Assembly (NCBI GenBank): GCA_900546695.1
Contig: URDX01000038.1
Span: 1-14,076, forward strand
DNA: 14,076 nucleotides
Direction of reading: 5' to 3'
Source of the DNA: an uncultured Eubacteriales bacterium
Lineage (GTDB): Bacteria > Bacillota > Clostridia > Oscillospirales > CAG-272
Positions 12,699 to 14,076 of the stretch are shown here, piece by piece. The notes beneath the pieces were generated by a model that did not search any database, had not been told where the DNA came from, and saw nothing but the letters and a program-made list of their open reading frames with translations. Made by a program: the position numbers and the translations under genes. Every line of letters starts with the position of its first letter. The stretch's first letter is position 1.

Positions 12699-13898
12699 AT
12701 GAAAAACGACAGAGATATTTCTGCGCCGCTCACAGAAGAGCTGCGCGGTATAGCGGTGATAATTCCGTCGCTCAATCCGTGTGAGCATCTGACCGAGACT
12801 GCGCGGCAGATGCATGCGGCGGGCTTCGGCAACATCATACTCATCGACGACGGAAGCACCGACGGGACGAAAAAATATTTTTCCGAGGCGGCCGAGGAGA
12901 CGGGCGCGACGCTGCTCACTCATGAGGTCAACCGAGGCAAAGGTGCGGCGCTGAAAACCGCATTTTCATACATTCTCGACAAGCGCCCCGATATAATCGG
13001 TGCGGTGACGGTCGACGGCGACGGTCAGCACACTGCGCACGATGCCGTTGCATGTGCGCGCAGGCTTGCGCTGCATATCCGCGAGCACGAAGCAGCGGAG
13101 GCGCGCGGAGGGAATGCGGGCAGGGTGCCGCTCGTTATCGGTGTGCGTGACTTCTCGCGCGACGACGTACCCGCACGCAGTGCTTTCGGCAACCGCACGA
13201 CGGCGCTCCTTTTCCGTCTCTTCTTCAATCTGCGCGTGACCGATACACAGACGGGGCTCCGCGCGGTATCGCGTGCAAATATGGAGGTGTTCCGCCGTCT
13301 GCGCGGCGAACGCTACGAGTACGAGACCAATATGCTGCTTGAATGCAAGCGCTTCGGCATCGCCATTGAGGAGATACCGATAGAGACGGTGTATATCGAC
13401 GACAATTCCGAGTCGCATTTCAATCCGCTTATAGATTCGCTGCGAATCTATGCGCTTATACTTAAATTTATGTTCAGCTCGATGGCGGCGACTGCGATCG
13501 ACTACACGCTGTTTATGCTGCTGTTTACGCTGTTCGTCTCGCTCAGTGACAGATATCCGTTCTTTGCGAGCAACGTCCCGTACATAGGTACGCAGACGGA
13601 GGTGCTGCTTGCGACCGTGCTTGCGCGCATCGTCTCGTCGCTGTGCAATTTCATGCTGAATTCGCGCATAGTGTTTTCCTGCGGAAAGGCAAGGCTGCAG
13701 ACCTTTGTGCGATATTATACGGTGGCGATACCGCAGATGCTTATCTCGGCTTTGCTCGTTTCGCTTATTTCGCAGTTTACTCAGCGCGGCGGTATAATTG
13801 TCGCAATAGCTAAGATATTTGTTGATATTATGCTGTTTCTTATCAGCTTCCGCATTCAGCGAGGGTGGGTATTCTCCGAAAAGAACCGCAATGCGTGA
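12699..13898 (+). CDS. Glycosyltransferase family 2 fused to a GtrA-like membrane domain
   Basis: This 399-residue fusion protein has an N-terminal GT2 (GT-A fold, dolichol-phosphate-mannose-synthase-like) domain at about 17-245. It shows VIIPSLN, IDDGSTDGT (49-57), the metal-binding DGDGQH (106-111), TDTQTGLRA (181-189) and YEYETNML (206-213). A GtrA-like domain follows with four hydrophobic segments (about 255-280, 300-323, 338-358 and 366-383), including NFMLNSRIVF and the end motif RGWVF. Such fusions are thought to load a sugar onto a lipid carrier such as undecaprenyl phosphate and help flip it for decoration of envelope polymers. Which sugar and acceptor cannot be told. The ATG at 12699 has a modest GGGAA site upstream. 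It appears to be transcribed alone from the promoter at 12585-12613. Confidence 0.92.
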   Translation: MKNDRDISAPLTEELRGIAVIIPSLNPCEHLTETARQMHAAGFGNIILIDDGSTDGTKKYFSEAAEETGATLLTHEVNRGKGAALKTAFSYILDKRPDIIGAVTVDGDGQHTAHDAVACARRLALHIREHEAAEARGGNAGRVPLVIGVRDFSRDDVPARSAFGNRTTALLFRLFFNLRVTDTQTGLRAVSRANMEVFRRLRGERYEYETNMLLECKRFGIAIEEIPIETVYIDDNSESHFNPLIDSLRIYALILKFMFSSMAATAIDYTLFMLLFTLFVSLSDRYPFFASNVPYIGTQTEVLLATVLARIVSSLCNFMLNSRIVFSCGKARLQTFVRYYTVAIPQMLISALLVSLISQFTQRGGIIVAIAKIFVDIMLFLISFRIQRGWVFSEKNRNA

Positions 13899-13918
13899 AG
13901 GCTAAAATCGTCCGGACC

Positions 13919-14030
13919 GAAAAAGCGAAAACAAGAAGTGATAATTGATTTTCAGTATATTCAGCTTTGCGGATAAATGGGTCGGAATCCTATCGGATTC
14001 CTGCATGAAGTTTTATGTTTTCGCTTTTTC
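13919..14030. repeat. Pair of perfect 15-bp inverted repeats enclosing a hairpin
   Basis: GAAAAAGCGAAAACA (13919-13933) is repeated as its exact reverse complement at 14016-14030, with 82 bases between. Inside is a 7-bp perfect hairpin, GGAATCC-TATC-GGATTCC (13984-14001). The element begins 20 bases after the GT2-GtrA stop. It could be a structured 3' untranslated region, a small noncoding RNA, or a MITE-like remnant; no gene is seen from 13899 to the window end. Confidence 0.6.
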
Positions 14031-14052
14031 TGCGCCCGATTTCGCCGCACGA

Positions 14053-14066
14053 CGTACGATAGTACG
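14053..14066. repeat. Small hairpin near the window end
   Basis: CGTAC-GATA-GTACG forms a 5-bp stem. It may belong to a feature that continues beyond the window. Confidence 0.25.
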
Positions 14067-14076
14067 CCTTGCGCGA

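Overview
The window looks like ordinary chromosome of an uncultured, spore-forming gut Clostridia (Oscillospiraceae/Ruminococcaceae type). Evidence: GC-rich coding DNA with Gram-positive signals (AGGAGG-type ribosome sites, near-consensus sigma-A promoters with 17-bp spacers), a GTP-dependent PEP carboxykinase, a spore-type LysM-LysM-GH18 protein behind a sigma-E-like promoter, and a ferredoxin-thioredoxin-reductase-like protein next to thioredoxin. No phage, plasmid, transposase, CRISPR or defence genes are visible.

Layout. (1) 86-3514, plus strand: one promoter and probably one operon with a xylose-isomerase-like sugar isomerase/epimerase, glucuronate isomerase (uxaC) and an orphan four-helix membrane protein. 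(2) 3544-4004: a self-contained tRNA-Thr(CGU) gene on the minus strand, with consensus promoter, encoded CCA and terminator, flanked on both sides by short diverged tandem repeats. (3) 4087-6967: rsmA, then pckG with its own promoter, an upstream 17-bp palindrome and a strong terminator. (4) 7031-8231: a 37-bp diverged repeat array, then a YgjP/DUF45-like zinc peptidase whose middle carries an in-frame 10-residue repeat. (5) 8363-8930: a very strong promoter, a structured leader, a small membrane protein with a histidine-rich tail, and a 19-bp perfect-stem terminator. (6) 10863-8959, minus strand: a tight operon of a six-helix membrane protein, thioredoxin and an FTR-like six-cysteine protein. 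(7) 10935-12481, plus strand: the putative spore cortex/coat glycosidase. (8) 12585-13898: a GT2-GtrA fusion glycosyltransferase, followed by a 15-bp inverted repeat pair near the window end.

Functional logic. The first operon feeds hexuronates into central metabolism, and PEPCK links PEP and oxaloacetate. The minus-strand operon is the most distinctive piece: thioredoxin overlaps an FTR-like partner, which suggests ferredoxin-driven disulfide reduction in an anaerobe, with an unknown membrane protein as first gene. The GH18 and GT2-GtrA proteins act on the spore or cell envelope.

The most unusual genome-level trait is the number of unrelated-looking or distantly related short tandem repeats, both between genes and inside coding linkers.
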